From DATDQA01 sp035292505 (GTDB lineage Bacteria; Bacteroidota; Bacteroidia; Chitinophagales; Saprospiraceae), in the NCBI GenBank assembly GCA_035292505.1, contig DATDQA010000121.1, positions 1 through 23,242 on the forward strand: DNA of 23,242 bases, written 5' to 3'. The notes below the pieces were generated by a model that worked only from the letters and a program-made list of their open reading frames with translations, had not been told where the DNA came from and searched no databases. Both the position numbers and the translations under genes were made by a program. Shown here in pieces: positions 15,591 to 23,241 of the stretch. Each line of letters starts with the position of its first letter. The first letter of the stretch is position 1.

Positions 15591-18263
15591 TTACAGTCCT
15601 GTAAAACCTGCAGCTGTATTATGAATGAGTTCTGCAACTTGTGTTTGAATTAATTTCAATTCCGTTTGAAGTAACTTATTTTGCTCCATCAATGTTGCGA
15701 TAAATACTTGTTGCTCTTGTACTGCCTTCACCAGCGGTACGACAAATTCACCATAGCGCAAACCATAGCAACCATGTTCGCTCTGAGGGATATCCACCCC
15801 ACTGAATTGAAACCCAATATTCTGAGCTGCTGCCTCTACTTCCTGGGCAATGAAACCAGAGGTAGTATAACTCATCTTTTCTCCGCAATAACTTGTCTTT
15901 ATACTGACAAAGTCATTCATTTTTTGACGGTTTATCTGATATGTTACCGGACGAAGTTGAGTAATGAAACTTAAACCCGGTACATTTTCAGTTACATTTT
16001 CTTTAAACCTCCCATCGCTCAATGTAGTCCATCCTACTTGTCCACCTATGGAGGTGACAAAGGTATTGCCGATGCGTACCATGTTACTGTCGGTTGCAGT
16101 GGCGTCAACTCCAAGACACGTCGTATTTTCCAGATCTGCGGTATCGGGTCCTGTATTGTAACCAACCGCAGTGTTGTAGGCACCGATCGTATTTTGAATA
16201 AGGGAATTAGCGCCAACCGAAGTATTCTGAAATCCGGTGGTGTTGGAAATCAATGCATCCCGTCCATTGGCGGTGTTGTTAAAGCCTTCGGTATTGGAAC
16301 GAAGCGCATTCTCTCCATTAGCGGTGTTATAAAAGCCTAGGGTGTTGTAGTGAAGCGCCCACATTCCATTGGCGGTATTGCTGTAGCCAGTGGTGTTGAA
16401 ATATAACGCACCCACTCCAATGGCGGTGTTGACGTAGCCGGTGGTGTTGGAATAAAGTGCATTCCGTCCATTGGCGGTGTTGTTAAAGCCTTCGGTGTTG
16501 GAATAAAGCGCATCCGCTCCATTGGCGGTGTTGTTAAAGCCTTCAGTGTTGGAACGAAGCGCCTGGTATCCATTGGCAGTGTTCCGATTTCCCGTGGTGT
16601 TTGAATATAAAGTCTTTGAGCCTGCCGCTGTATTAAATTCACCTGTATTATTATACATACTGGAATCGCCAACGGCAACAAGGTTACTGCTTGTAGTGTT
16701 AAAGTAAAGCGCATGTGCACCCATTGCTACATTGCTGTTTCCGGTGGTATTGGAAAGAAGAGCATTTCTTCCATATGCTGTATTTTCACTTCCGGTGGTG
16801 TTAGACCAAAGTGCACTTCTTCCGGTTGCGGTATTGTTATTTCCTGTCTCGTTGCTGTAAAGGGCAGTTCTTCCATATGCCGTATTGTGACTTCCTATTG
16901 TGTTGCTATATAAAGCATATATCCCACTTGCGGTATTCCAATTTCCTTCTGTATTAGAATAAAGGGATTGCACTCCATTAGCGGTATTGTAAGTTCCTGT
17001 AGTGTTTGAATAAAGGGATTGCCATCCATTGGCAATGTTCTGGCTTCCTGTAGTGTTGAAATAAAGAGCATCTTTTCCATTAGCGGTGTTATCACTTCCG
17101 GATGTGTTGGAATAAAGAGCACCAGATCCATTGGCACTGTTAGTATTTCCGGTATTATTGGAATAAAGAGAGGAATGACCAGTGGCGGTGTTAAAACTCC
17201 CCGTGGTGTTGAACCAAAGTGCAGCAGTTCCATTGGCTGTGTTCTGATTTCCCGTGGTATTGGAAAAAAGGGCCTGCAATCCATTGGCAGTGTTATCATT
17301 TCCCGTGGTGTTGCTTATTAAAGATTGGAATCCATTGGCAGTATTATTACCTCCGGTGGTGTTGGAACTTAGGGATAGGAATCCATTGGCAGTGTTATTA
17401 CTCCCAGTGGTGTTGGAACTAAGTGCATTAAATCCATTGGAAGTGTTATTATCTCCGGTGGTGTTGGAAAAAAGCGCATGAAGTCCAGTGCCAGTGTTAC
17501 CACTTCCGGTGGTGTTTAAATTAAGGGCACCTCGTCCATTGGCGGTATTGTAATTTCCGATGGTGTTGGAACTAAGTGCAAAAACTCCATCGGCGGTATT
17601 TTGGAATCCGGTGGTATTAGAATATAGTGCAGCATTCCCACATGCGGTATTTTGGAATCCGGTGGTATTGGAGGCAAGAGCACCCCATCCATTAGCAGTA
17701 TTTTCAAATCCGGTGGTGTTGGAATAAAGCGCCTGGTATCCATTGGCAATGTTATCAAATCCGGTGGTATTGGAATAAAGCGCCTGGTATCCATTGGCAA
17801 TGTTACCATCTCCGGTGGTGTTGGATAACCCTGCCTGATAACCCCAAAAAGTATTGAATTTGATATGGTCTATACACCCCGATTGCTGGTTATTTACTTT
17901 AAACAACAAGGACTGGTTGTTGATCGTACCGATGAAGTCACTACTGCCGGCAATATTGCCTGACAATGACCAGCCACTGATGTCTGTCAGTAAGTTTACC
18001 CAGACTGTACTATCGCGAAACCAAAATGATTGGCTGTCCGTGTCGTACACCACCAAGCCTGCAGCCGGTGTAGAAATTCCTGTGCGTTGTGCACTGGTCA
18101 TGCGGGGTACAAGCATACCCTTGTCAGTAGCTTTCACATCGAGAATGGCGCTTGCGTCCGGGGCGGAGTTGTCGGTGTTGATGCTGACCGCCTGTGCAGA
18201 ACTTTTGTACACTGGCGCGAGAAAAAAGACAAGGCAGATGGAAATAAAAAGAAAGGGTTTCAT
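15591..18263 (-). CDS. Large tail-fibre-type surface protein with S74 chaperone domain (about 33 repeats)
   Basis: 890 residues. The ATG at 18263 opens a signal peptide (MKPFLFISICLVFFLAPVYKSSAQ). Residues 25-147 match the N-terminal region of the 546-residue paralogue (INTDNSAPDASAILDVKATD, GMLVPRMTSAQRTG, WFRDSTVWVNLLTD). Residues 148-707 are about 33 units of NTTGxxNTANGxxALYS, expected to form a long trimeric stalk or head. The S74 domain starts at residue 749 (SDGRFKEN; Ser749 and Lys754 form the probable cleavage dyad), with IAQEVEAAA, YGLRYGEFVVPLVKAVQ and a C-terminal coiled coil (about 848-880). The segment between LRPVTY and GFIAQEVE is shorter and different from the other two copies, so this C-terminus is the outlier. 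No T9SS sorting domain is seen. Role inferred as an adhesin or fibre at the cell surface; a phage-like fibre of a contractile system cannot be excluded, but no other such genes are present. Confidence 0.85.
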   Translation of the reverse strand: MKPFLFISICLVFFLAPVYKSSAQAVSINTDNSAPDASAILDVKATDKGMLVPRMTSAQRTGISTPAAGLVVYDTDSQSFWFRDSTVWVNLLTDISGWSLSGNIAGSSDFIGTINNQSLLFKVNNQQSGCIDHIKFNTFWGYQAGLSNTTGDGNIANGYQALYSNTTGFDNIANGYQALYSNTTGFENTANGWGALASNTTGFQNTACGNAALYSNTTGFQNTADGVFALSSNTIGNYNTANGRGALNLNTTGSGNTGTGLHALFSNTTGDNNTSNGFNALSSNTTGSNNTANGFLSLSSNTTGGNNTANGFQSLISNTTGNDNTANGLQALFSNTTGNQNTANGTAALWFNTTGSFNTATGHSSLYSNNTGNTNSANGSGALYSNTSGSDNTANGKDALYFNTTGSQNIANGWQSLYSNTTGTYNTANGVQSLYSNTEGNWNTASGIYALYSNTIGSHNTAYGRTALYSNETGNNNTATGRSALWSNTTGSENTAYGRNALLSNTTGNSNVAMGAHALYFNTTSSNLVAVGDSSMYNNTGEFNTAAGSKTLYSNTTGNRNTANGYQALRSNTEGFNNTANGADALYSNTEGFNNTANGRNALYSNTTGYVNTAIGVGALYFNTTGYSNTANGMWALHYNTLGFYNTANGENALRSNTEGFNNTANGRDALISNTTGFQNTSVGANSLIQNTIGAYNTAVGYNTGPDTADLENTTCLGVDATATDSNMVRIGNTFVTSIGGQVGWTTLSDGRFKENVTENVPGLSFITQLRPVTYQINRQKMNDFVSIKTSYCGEKMSYTTSGFIAQEVEAAAQNIGFQFSGVDIPQSEHGCYGLRYGEFVVPLVKAVQEQQVFIATLMEQNKLLQTELKLIQTQVAELIHNTAAGFTGL
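16143..17822 (-). repeat. Array of about 33 units of 51 bp (17 residues)
   Basis: 1680 bases of in-frame tandem units. All are 17 residues except one of 16 (NTG-EFNTAAGSKTLYS, unit 24). Unit 23 (NTTSSNLVAVGDSSMYN) is strongly diverged. Local near-copies are visible: units 26, 27 and 31 share NTEGFNNTANG, and units 1 and 2 share NIANGYQALYS. This suggests growth by duplication of blocks of units. Antisense frames through the array stay open over hundreds of bases because of the repetition and are not genes. Confidence 0.92.
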
Positions 18264-18958
18264 GATCAGAATGTTTTAAGATGATTGAATTCAAGACCAT
18301 GGTTTATCCGATATCACCCCTAAATAGCAGACATCCGAAGGACCCCTCGATGGAGGGATAGGTATCATCATACGAACGCCTATCTAAACAACCTTATATG
18401 GATGGGAACCTTATAGCGATTTCATTTTAATGCTATTGCGTACCTCAAATAACTTCATTTGGCCATTTTTTTGTCCAACATATGGCCGGAATGAATTGAT
18501 TTTAAAATTAAAACATTAAAAGTAACTTCCCTGATACAAATTATTCAATGATAAGCATCATGAGTAACTATGATCCCTGTCATGACTCAAAATTGCCTCT
18601 TAAAAACGTTTTTCAGAAATAGTGTCAGAAAGATTTAAAATATTCAAATAATAAAAACAGGGAGCGATAAAATGTAATGAGTTTGATGGATAGATCATGC
18701 CGAAGTAAAATCTTATTGACAGAGGCATGCGGTGTTGGAGTGGCCGATGGTATTGGGTAATAAGTGCACTTACTCCATAAGGGTGTCGTTAAAGGTTGTG
18801 GCCCTGAAAAATATCGTTAACAAAAAAACCGCGATCACTCGAAATAAGAGCAGAAAAAAGTTCTGTTCGTACACGAGCTCACTCACACGCTACTGCTACA
18901 ATAACAAGTATCAAAAGAATGAGAGTATCTATTGACTTGAGGTGAATGTAATAAGTGT
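18264..18958. other. Long AT-rich intergenic region
   Basis: About 695 bases between two leftward S74-type genes. The left end carries the promoter region of the 890-residue gene. AACCTTATA is repeated at about 18390 and 18408, with no firm promoter match. Apart from the repeat relic at 18729-18803, I see no gene, RNA or clear terminator. The 67-codon + strand frame over 18732-18935 runs across the relic and is not coding. Confidence 0.5.
18729..18803 (-). pseudogene. Decayed fragment of the 51-bp surface-protein repeat
   Basis: The + strand text GCGGTGTTGGAGTGGCCGAT, continuing TGGTATTGG, TAAGTGCACTTACTCCAT and GTTAAAG, aligns with about 1.5 units of the neighbouring array (compare 17535-17585: GCGGTATTGTAATTTCCGAT, TGGTGTTGG, TAAGTGCAAAAACTCCAT). 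Small insertions break the frame. It is outside any open gene, so it is a leftover of a lost or shortened repeat gene. Confidence 0.65.
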
Positions 18959-20701
18959 TCACCTCATCTCCAATACAGTCTTGATATCTTGAAACATAGA
19001 TTGAAGTGCATGAATTTGCTGTTGTTGTGCTGTCCAACGCAGATCATTGCCTGCACGTAATTCTTCATTTTCCTTTTTGAGTGCTTCGATTTGCAACTGT
19101 TGTCCACCTACCCGGTCGGCAAGTTCTTGTACCGCTTTCACAAGAGGAACGACAAACGTGCTATATCGTAATCCATAAAAGTCTTTATCATTTTTGGGAG
19201 CATCCACACCACTGAAATCATATCCGAGAGATCTCGCTGTTGCTTCTACCTCCTGTGCGATAAAGCCTGTGTACACAATCTTTTCCTTCTCATAACCGAG
19301 TACAGCCAGTGAAGCATCGCGCTCGCCATAATCTTCTGCGTACCAATCGTCGATCGCATGGAGATCCATTGTATATGTGATCGGCCGGAGAGCATTGATA
19401 AAGTCCAGTCCGACGACGTTTTCAGATACATTCCGCTTAAAGCGTCCGTCGCTGACATTTGTCCAGTCCGCAAATCCTCCGATGCTCGTCACTGCACTAT
19501 TGCCGATGCGTACCTGATTCGAAGCAGAGCAAATCGTGTTGTAGCCCAGGGCAGTATTATTATTGAAAGTTGCGCCAGCTGAATTACTGTTAACCCCCAG
19601 AGCCGTGCGAAAACTCCCTGTAGTGTTGTTGGACATCGCTTCGAATCCAGTAGCGGTGTTACCAATGCCAGTGGTGTTTTTGTAAAGTGCATTTGTTCCA
19701 CTGCCTGTGTTTAGGCTACCTGTAGTGTTGGAATTCAATGAACTGATTCCCAGGGCGACGTTCTTTAAGCCCCCCATGTTGTTATTCAGAGCAAAATTAC
19801 CAATAGCAACATTGCTATCACCTTGCATATTGTTGACTAACGCATCAACTCCGATCGCAGTGTTATCCGTTCCGGTTGTGTTGAGAAACATTGCATGGAC
19901 TCCAATGGCTGTATTGAGGGAGCCGGTTGTGTTGGCATTGAGTGTACCTGATCCGACGCCTGTGTTGTCTGTTCCGGTATTATTGGCCCCTGCTTCGACA
20001 CCTATAAAGGCGTTAGAGGGATCGTCGGAATGAAGCCATAGCAAGTCCAGGCCATTGTTGCGTCTCAGTTTTATGAGTGGATGATCATTAGTCTGTGTAG
20101 TACCGCCATCCACGATGAGCTGTGAAACATTCTCGGAACCTTTGATATGCAACTTACCTGCAGGTGAAGTAAAGTTTATTCCCACATTTCCACCGTTGTT
20201 ATAAATATTGCTGCTGTTCGCAATCCACGTTGTGCCATCCCAATAGGGTGTATTGCCTGGTGCACTTCCGTCGCCGAGATTCCCCGATTCTGCGTAGAGT
20301 GCATATGGGACACTCATTAATTGCGATGATCCCATATTGATATAAGCGGTCCCGCCTTGAGGATCCAATTCAACTCTCAACCAGGGAATGACTGATGCCC
20401 ATAAGATCTCCGACAAGTCTCCGGATGTCTGTGTCCCTGTACCAATCGTCAGCGACAGCAAGCCAAACTGATTAGTCATGACCTCATGTCTTTCCTGGTA
20501 CAATACTGTACCGGCTTGACCATCCGTGATGCTGAATCGCACGCCGATATTTCGATTGGCAAGAATGTCGCCTTCAGCATCACGAGCGATCGCCTGGTAG
20601 TTCATACCTACAGGAGCCTGGGAAAACACACATACGGATGTTTGCATCAGGAATGCAGTACTGATAGTAACTGCCAGATGAGAGATTGTTTGCTTTTTCA
20701 T
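18959..20701 (-). CDS. Tail-fibre-type surface protein with S74 chaperone domain and a different N-terminal domain (about 8 repeats)
   Basis: 580 residues. A signal peptide (MKKQTISHLAVTIS...VCVFSQ) is followed by an N-terminal domain unlike its two neighbours: APVGMNYQAIARDAEGDILA, NIGVRFSI, YQERHEVMTNQFGLLSLTIG, MSVPYALYAESG (about residues 29-140). This domain is often seen at the start of Bacteroidota surface proteins. Residues 240-375 are about eight NTTGxxNTAxGxxAL units. The S74 domain begins at residue 417 (SDGRFKRN; Ser417 and Lys422), with IAQEVEATARSLGYDFSGVD and YGLRYSTFVVPLVKAVQ, and ends in a coiled coil (about 520-575). The chaperone region is nearly the same as that of 13588-15228, including DLHAIDDW, so the two C-termini are recent duplicates or have been homogenised while the heads diverged. 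Confidence 0.86.
   Translation of the reverse strand: MKKQTISHLAVTISTAFLMQTSVCVFSQAPVGMNYQAIARDAEGDILANRNIGVRFSITDGQAGTVLYQERHEVMTNQFGLLSLTIGTGTQTSGDLSEILWASVIPWLRVELDPQGGTAYINMGSSQLMSVPYALYAESGNLGDGSAPGNTPYWDGTTWIANSSNIYNNGGNVGINFTSPAGKLHIKGSENVSQLIVDGGTTQTNDHPLIKLRRNNGLDLLWLHSDDPSNAFIGVEAGANNTGTDNTGVGSGTLNANTTGSLNTAIGVHAMFLNTTGTDNTAIGVDALVNNMQGDSNVAIGNFALNNNMGGLKNVALGISSLNSNTTGSLNTGSGTNALYKNTTGIGNTATGFEAMSNNTTGSFRTALGVNSNSAGATFNNNTALGYNTICSASNQVRIGNSAVTSIGGFADWTNVSDGRFKRNVSENVVGLDFINALRPITYTMDLHAIDDWYAEDYGERDASLAVLGYEKEKIVYTGFIAQEVEATARSLGYDFSGVDAPKNDKDFYGLRYSTFVVPLVKAVQELADRVGGQQLQIEALKKENEELRAGNDLRWTAQQQQIHALQSMFQDIKTVLEMR
19577..19984 (-). repeat. Array of about 8 units of 51 bp (17 residues)
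   Basis: Units run from NNTGTDNTGVGSGTLNA to NTTGSFRTALGVNSNSA, all 17 residues. Units 4 and 5 (NMQGDSNVAIG, NMGGLKNVALG) depart from the NTTG consensus in the same way and are likely a duplicated pair. Confidence 0.85.
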
Positions 20702-20737
20702 GTTGAAAGTTCATTATCGGATGACTTGATTTTTAGT

Positions 20738-20752
20738 GCGTAATGTTTACGC
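20738..20752. promoter_or_regulatory. Dyad GCGTAA-TGT-TTACGC upstream of the 580-residue gene
   Basis: A perfect 6-base dyad with a 3-base spacer, extended by AG/CT with one mismatch, 37 bases before the ATG at 20701 on the - strand. Position and shape suit an operator. No regulator can be assigned. Confidence 0.35.
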
Positions 20753-20866
20753 TCTAAATGAATGTGAAATACTGGCAAACCAGTTGAAGCTAAATTAGCA
20801 TTTCTTCGAGTATAGATAGCTTTACAACTTCGGAATGTTGTCAAAAGATATACCCAAATCAAACAA

Positions 20867-20955
20867 ACTCTCTCACCCGCGCCATTATTTTTATACGCAA
20901 TATCGCATTGAGCTTCAGGTAAAATCGTGATTTGACGGTATTGACGGAGATAAAA
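20867..20955 (-). pseudogene. Relic of a LuxR-type response regulator C-terminus
   Basis: On the - strand the DNA gives VNTVKS, then FYLKLNA and MARVRE, matching ISVNTVKSHLSRLYLKLNAT...EVMARVRE of the regulator at 22771, in shifted frames. The match at DNA level is visible in TCGCATTGAG(C/T)TTCAGGTA and GAGATAAA. Frameshifts and a missing segment of a few bases show it is dead. Confidence 0.7.
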
Positions 20956-20963
20956 ACATCACG

Positions 20964-20987
20964 ACATACATGATCGATGGTGTGATT
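20964..20987 (-). pseudogene. Short relic of the VOC-protein gene
   Basis: ACATACATGATCGATGGTGT and the following GAT match ACATACATGATCGAAGGTGT and GAT near 21663-21686 with a single mismatch. That site encodes ITPSIMYV in the intact VOC protein. It abuts the LuxR relic. Confidence 0.55.
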
Positions 20988-21015
20988 TTAAAAGGGTAAC
21001 CATCTCACCATCGAT
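20973..21015. repeat. Inverted repeat ATCGATGGTG / CACCATCGAT
   Basis: Ten perfectly paired bases (20973-20982 with 21006-21015) around a 23-base loop. The left arm lies inside the VOC relic. It is not followed by a U-run. Confidence 0.45.
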
Positions 21016-21172
21016 TCGCAGGGTTGCATTCATTTCTGCTTCTCGTTTGGAGCCTTATTCGTGCTTTATGCGAAAGTGTCTTTCAAAAGGCACCTCAAGT
21101 GATTTCTATTTCATCAACTTGACGGTGGTCATCTCAAGCAGAGCATCGAAACCCTGGGATAAAGACTGTCGA

Positions 21173-22087
21173 CTAGTTACCCCGCGCAGCCAGTTTTAGT
21201 TCAGCCAGATTGAATTTCTTCATCTTGAGAAAGGCTTGCGTGACACGTGCCACCTTCTCCTTGTCTTTGCTTTCGAGCATGTCATTCAATCCTATCGGTA
21301 CAATCTGCCAGGACAGACCATATTTATCTTTGAGCCATCCGCATTGCTCTGCTTTCGGATCGGCTGAAAGCTTGCTCCAATAGTAATCGATTTCTTCCTG
21401 TGTCTTGCAATTCACTACGAATGAGATTGCCTCATTGAACGAAAACTGATGTGCACGGGCACTGTCCATGGCCGCAAATACCTGGCCCATGAGAGTAAAG
21501 AAGACGTGGGTTATCGTTCCTTCTTTGTCCGGTTCCTGTCCCTTGGTGTATCTGGAAATGTCACCAACCTCTGATTTACCCTTGCCAGAACCAGACGGCG
21601 CATCCCTGAATATGGAGACATAAAAATTTATCGCTTCTTCAGCTTTTCCACATACATCGCCAACATACATGATCGAAGGTGTGATGTTTTGTGTGATGGT
21701 ATTATCACCCATCGCAATCACCTGCCATGACAGCCCGTATTTGTCACTTAACCAGCCATATCTTTCGCTGAAGGGATATTGTCCGAGTTCCATCAGGACG
21801 TTGCCATGCACAGAAAACTTCTCCCACAAAGTGTCTACTTCTTCTTTTGTCCGGCATGCAACGCTGAACGACACGGACGGATTAAATTTAAAAAAAGGGC
21901 CAGCGCTGATCGCTGTAAACTCATGCCCCAACAGGGAGAAGGTCACAACATCGACAGAACCCGAGGGAGTATCAGGAATAGTGAATATACTTTTCACCCT
22001 CGAATCCTTTCCAAAGAGAGAGACGTAAAATTCAGCAGCTTCTTTGGCTTGCGTATCGAACCATAAATGCGGTGTGATTTTTTGCAT
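21173..22087 (-). CDS. Two-domain VOC / PhnB-like (glyoxalase-fold) protein
   Basis: 304 residues made of two related halves. The first half opens MQKITPHLWFDTQAKEAAEF YVSLFG and closes RYGWLSDKYGLSWQVIAM. The second opens ITPSIMYVGDVCGKAEEAIN FYVSIF and closes QCGWLKDKYGLSWQIVPIG. A helical tail (about 270-304) includes KVARVTQAFLKMKKFNLAEL. These are the hallmarks of the PhnB-like, 3-demethylubiquinone methyltransferase-related branch of the VOC superfamily, usually stand-alone proteins of unknown substrate; the 'methyltransferase' name for the family is misleading. There is no signal peptide, so it is cytoplasmic. It lies downstream of a second, broken VOC gene on the same strand. Confidence 0.88.
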   Translation of the reverse strand: MQKITPHLWFDTQAKEAAEFYVSLFGKDSRVKSIFTIPDTPSGSVDVVTFSLLGHEFTAISAGPFFKFNPSVSFSVACRTKEEVDTLWEKFSVHGNVLMELGQYPFSERYGWLSDKYGLSWQVIAMGDNTITQNITPSIMYVGDVCGKAEEAINFYVSIFRDAPSGSGKGKSEVGDISRYTKGQEPDKEGTITHVFFTLMGQVFAAMDSARAHQFSFNEAISFVVNCKTQEEIDYYWSKLSADPKAEQCGWLKDKYGLSWQIVPIGLNDMLESKDKEKVARVTQAFLKMKKFNLAELKLAARGN

Positions 22088-22167
22088 GGCTGTTTTTTTT
22101 GAGAGACCTTATGATGAAAAGACTTTGTCAACTATTGTCTGTTCCTGCGTTTATCGGAAAAGCGATT

Positions 22168-22571
22168 TTACATCCCCTTCGGCTGCAAAATGCTCACCCT
22201 GTTACCCTCCGTATCAGTGAATGAATCATACTGTCCGATGCCGGAAATCTCCATCGGCTCGCCAAGGACTTTTCCTCCTGCCGCATTAATTCTCTTGATG
22301 GGATCCCTATATTCCGTATAGCAATCACCACGGAAGGATACAGGGCAGGCCAGTCCGCTTTTATCGGAAAGAACACACCATTGATAGCGCCTTGTGTTTT
22401 TATCATCCTGTTCTCATCTCTTTCCGTGGTAGTAGCAGTAACATAATTACCCATGTCACTGCCCAAATTCTTCATTTGCCAGCCAAAGACGTTTTTATAA
22501 AATTTCTCGAGCCGTTCGCCGTCTTCATACGGCATTTCAAAGTGAACTACCGGGTGCATTTCGGTTTTCAT
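22168..22571 (-). pseudogene. VOC family protein broken by a one-base frameshift
   Basis: From the ATG at 22571 the frame reads MHPVVHFEMPYEDGE, KFYKNVFGWQMK, GNYVTATTTERDEN, GAINGVFFPIKADWPALYP SVVIAI, then turns to nonsense and stops at 22194. Shifting by one base near 22315-22320 restores the expected family C-terminus: RDPIKRINAAGGKVLGEPME, then SGIGQYDSFTDTEGNRVSI and LQPKGM, with TAA at 22168-22170. The joined length, about 134 residues, is the usual length of this VOC subfamily. One base appears to be missing, so it is either a recent pseudogene or a sequencing error. The first 85 residues look intact. Confidence 0.85.
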
Positions 22572-22770
22572 CGCCTTTATTTTAATGGATTCAAAAATCA
22601 GACAATGCTAAAGGGGTTTCTATTAAACGCGCTGGTACTGTGTAATATGATGTGGGAGAGACACATTTTATTGTCGTCAGTTGATACATCAACACCAGGT
22701 ATGCAAAACGCATGATGTAACCAGGAGTCCATTAACTCTTCGAACAAGTCATCACGCATCTGGAATGCAT

Positions 22771-23241
22771 TCAGGCGAGCTCCCGTACTCTTGCCATTAC
22801 TTCAGTCCGCGAGGTCGCATTGAGTTTCAGGTAGAGCCGTGAAAGATGCGACTTGACTGTATTCACAGAGATAAAGAGTTCCTCTCCGATCTCAATATTG
22901 GATTTGCCCGCAAAGAGCATTCGGAGGACATCCACCTCCCTTGTGCTCAAGGGTTCTGCAAGCTTTTGATTCAGGGTGTCAAAATTCGGGATCTGAATCG
23001 CCTTTTGTTTCTGCTGTCTGAAATTATAGAGCGCGATCTCTAATCCTGCGAGCAATTCCCTCTCAGTGAATGGCTTGACAATATAACCTGCGGGCTCAGT
23101 GAGCTTTGCATTCTGTAATGTCCTGTCATCGGCATGCGCAGTGAGATAGAGGAATGGAAAGTGATATTGATCGCGGATCATGCGTCCGACTTCGATCCCG
23201 TCAAATTTTCCTTCGAGATTGATATCGAGTAATGCCGCATT
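22771..23241 (-). CDS. NarL/LuxR-type response regulator (N-terminus beyond window edge)
   Basis: The frame is open to the window edge, giving 156 visible residues. The N-terminal part is a receiver domain: LLDINLEG with the phospho-acceptor Asp, YLTAHAD with the conserved Thr, and GYIVKPFTERELL with the conserved Lys, then helix 5. A linker is followed by a LuxR HTH: LSTREVDVLRMLFAGKSNIE, IGEELFISVNTVKSHLSRLY, LKLNATSRTEVMARVREL. Only the start of the receiver (the acidic pair and first strand) is missing. The partner histidine kinase is not seen. A decayed copy of its C-terminus lies at 20867-20955. Confidence 0.9.
   Translation of the reverse strand, partial: NAALLDINLEGKFDGIEVGRMIRDQYHFPFLYLTAHADDRTLQNAKLTEPAGYIVKPFTERELLAGLEIALYNFRQQKQKAIQIPNFDTLNQKLAEPLSTREVDVLRMLFAGKSNIEIGEELFISVNTVKSHLSRLYLKLNATSRTEVMARVRELA

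Larger units (their letters stand above)
20702..21172. other. Intergenic region with dyads and gene relics
   Basis: About 470 bases between the leftward 580-residue gene and the leftward VOC gene. It holds a promoter-side dyad (20738-20752), a relic of a LuxR-type regulator (20867-20955), a relic of a VOC gene (20964-20987) and an inverted repeat (20973-21015). No intact gene is seen. Confidence 0.6.

Noticed and set aside
16337..17481. Several open frames of 60-134 codons on both strands through the 51-bp repeat array
   Set aside because: They are other-frame readings of the tandem repeat. Periodic DNA keeps several frames open. They have no signal of their own and overlap a well-supported gene.
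16143..17822. CRISPR-like array
   Set aside because: The periodicity of 51 bp looks regular, but every position varies and the units code in frame. There are no constant repeats separated by unique spacers.
18732..18935. 67-codon + strand frame in the long intergenic region
   Set aside because: Its first third is the decayed 51-bp repeat read antisense and the rest is AT-rich, lysine- and asparagine-heavy translation.
13588..20701. Prophage or contractile-injection tail-fibre module
   Set aside because: S74 domains occur in phage fibres, but each gene has a signal peptide and no capsid, tail, integrase or lysis gene is present.
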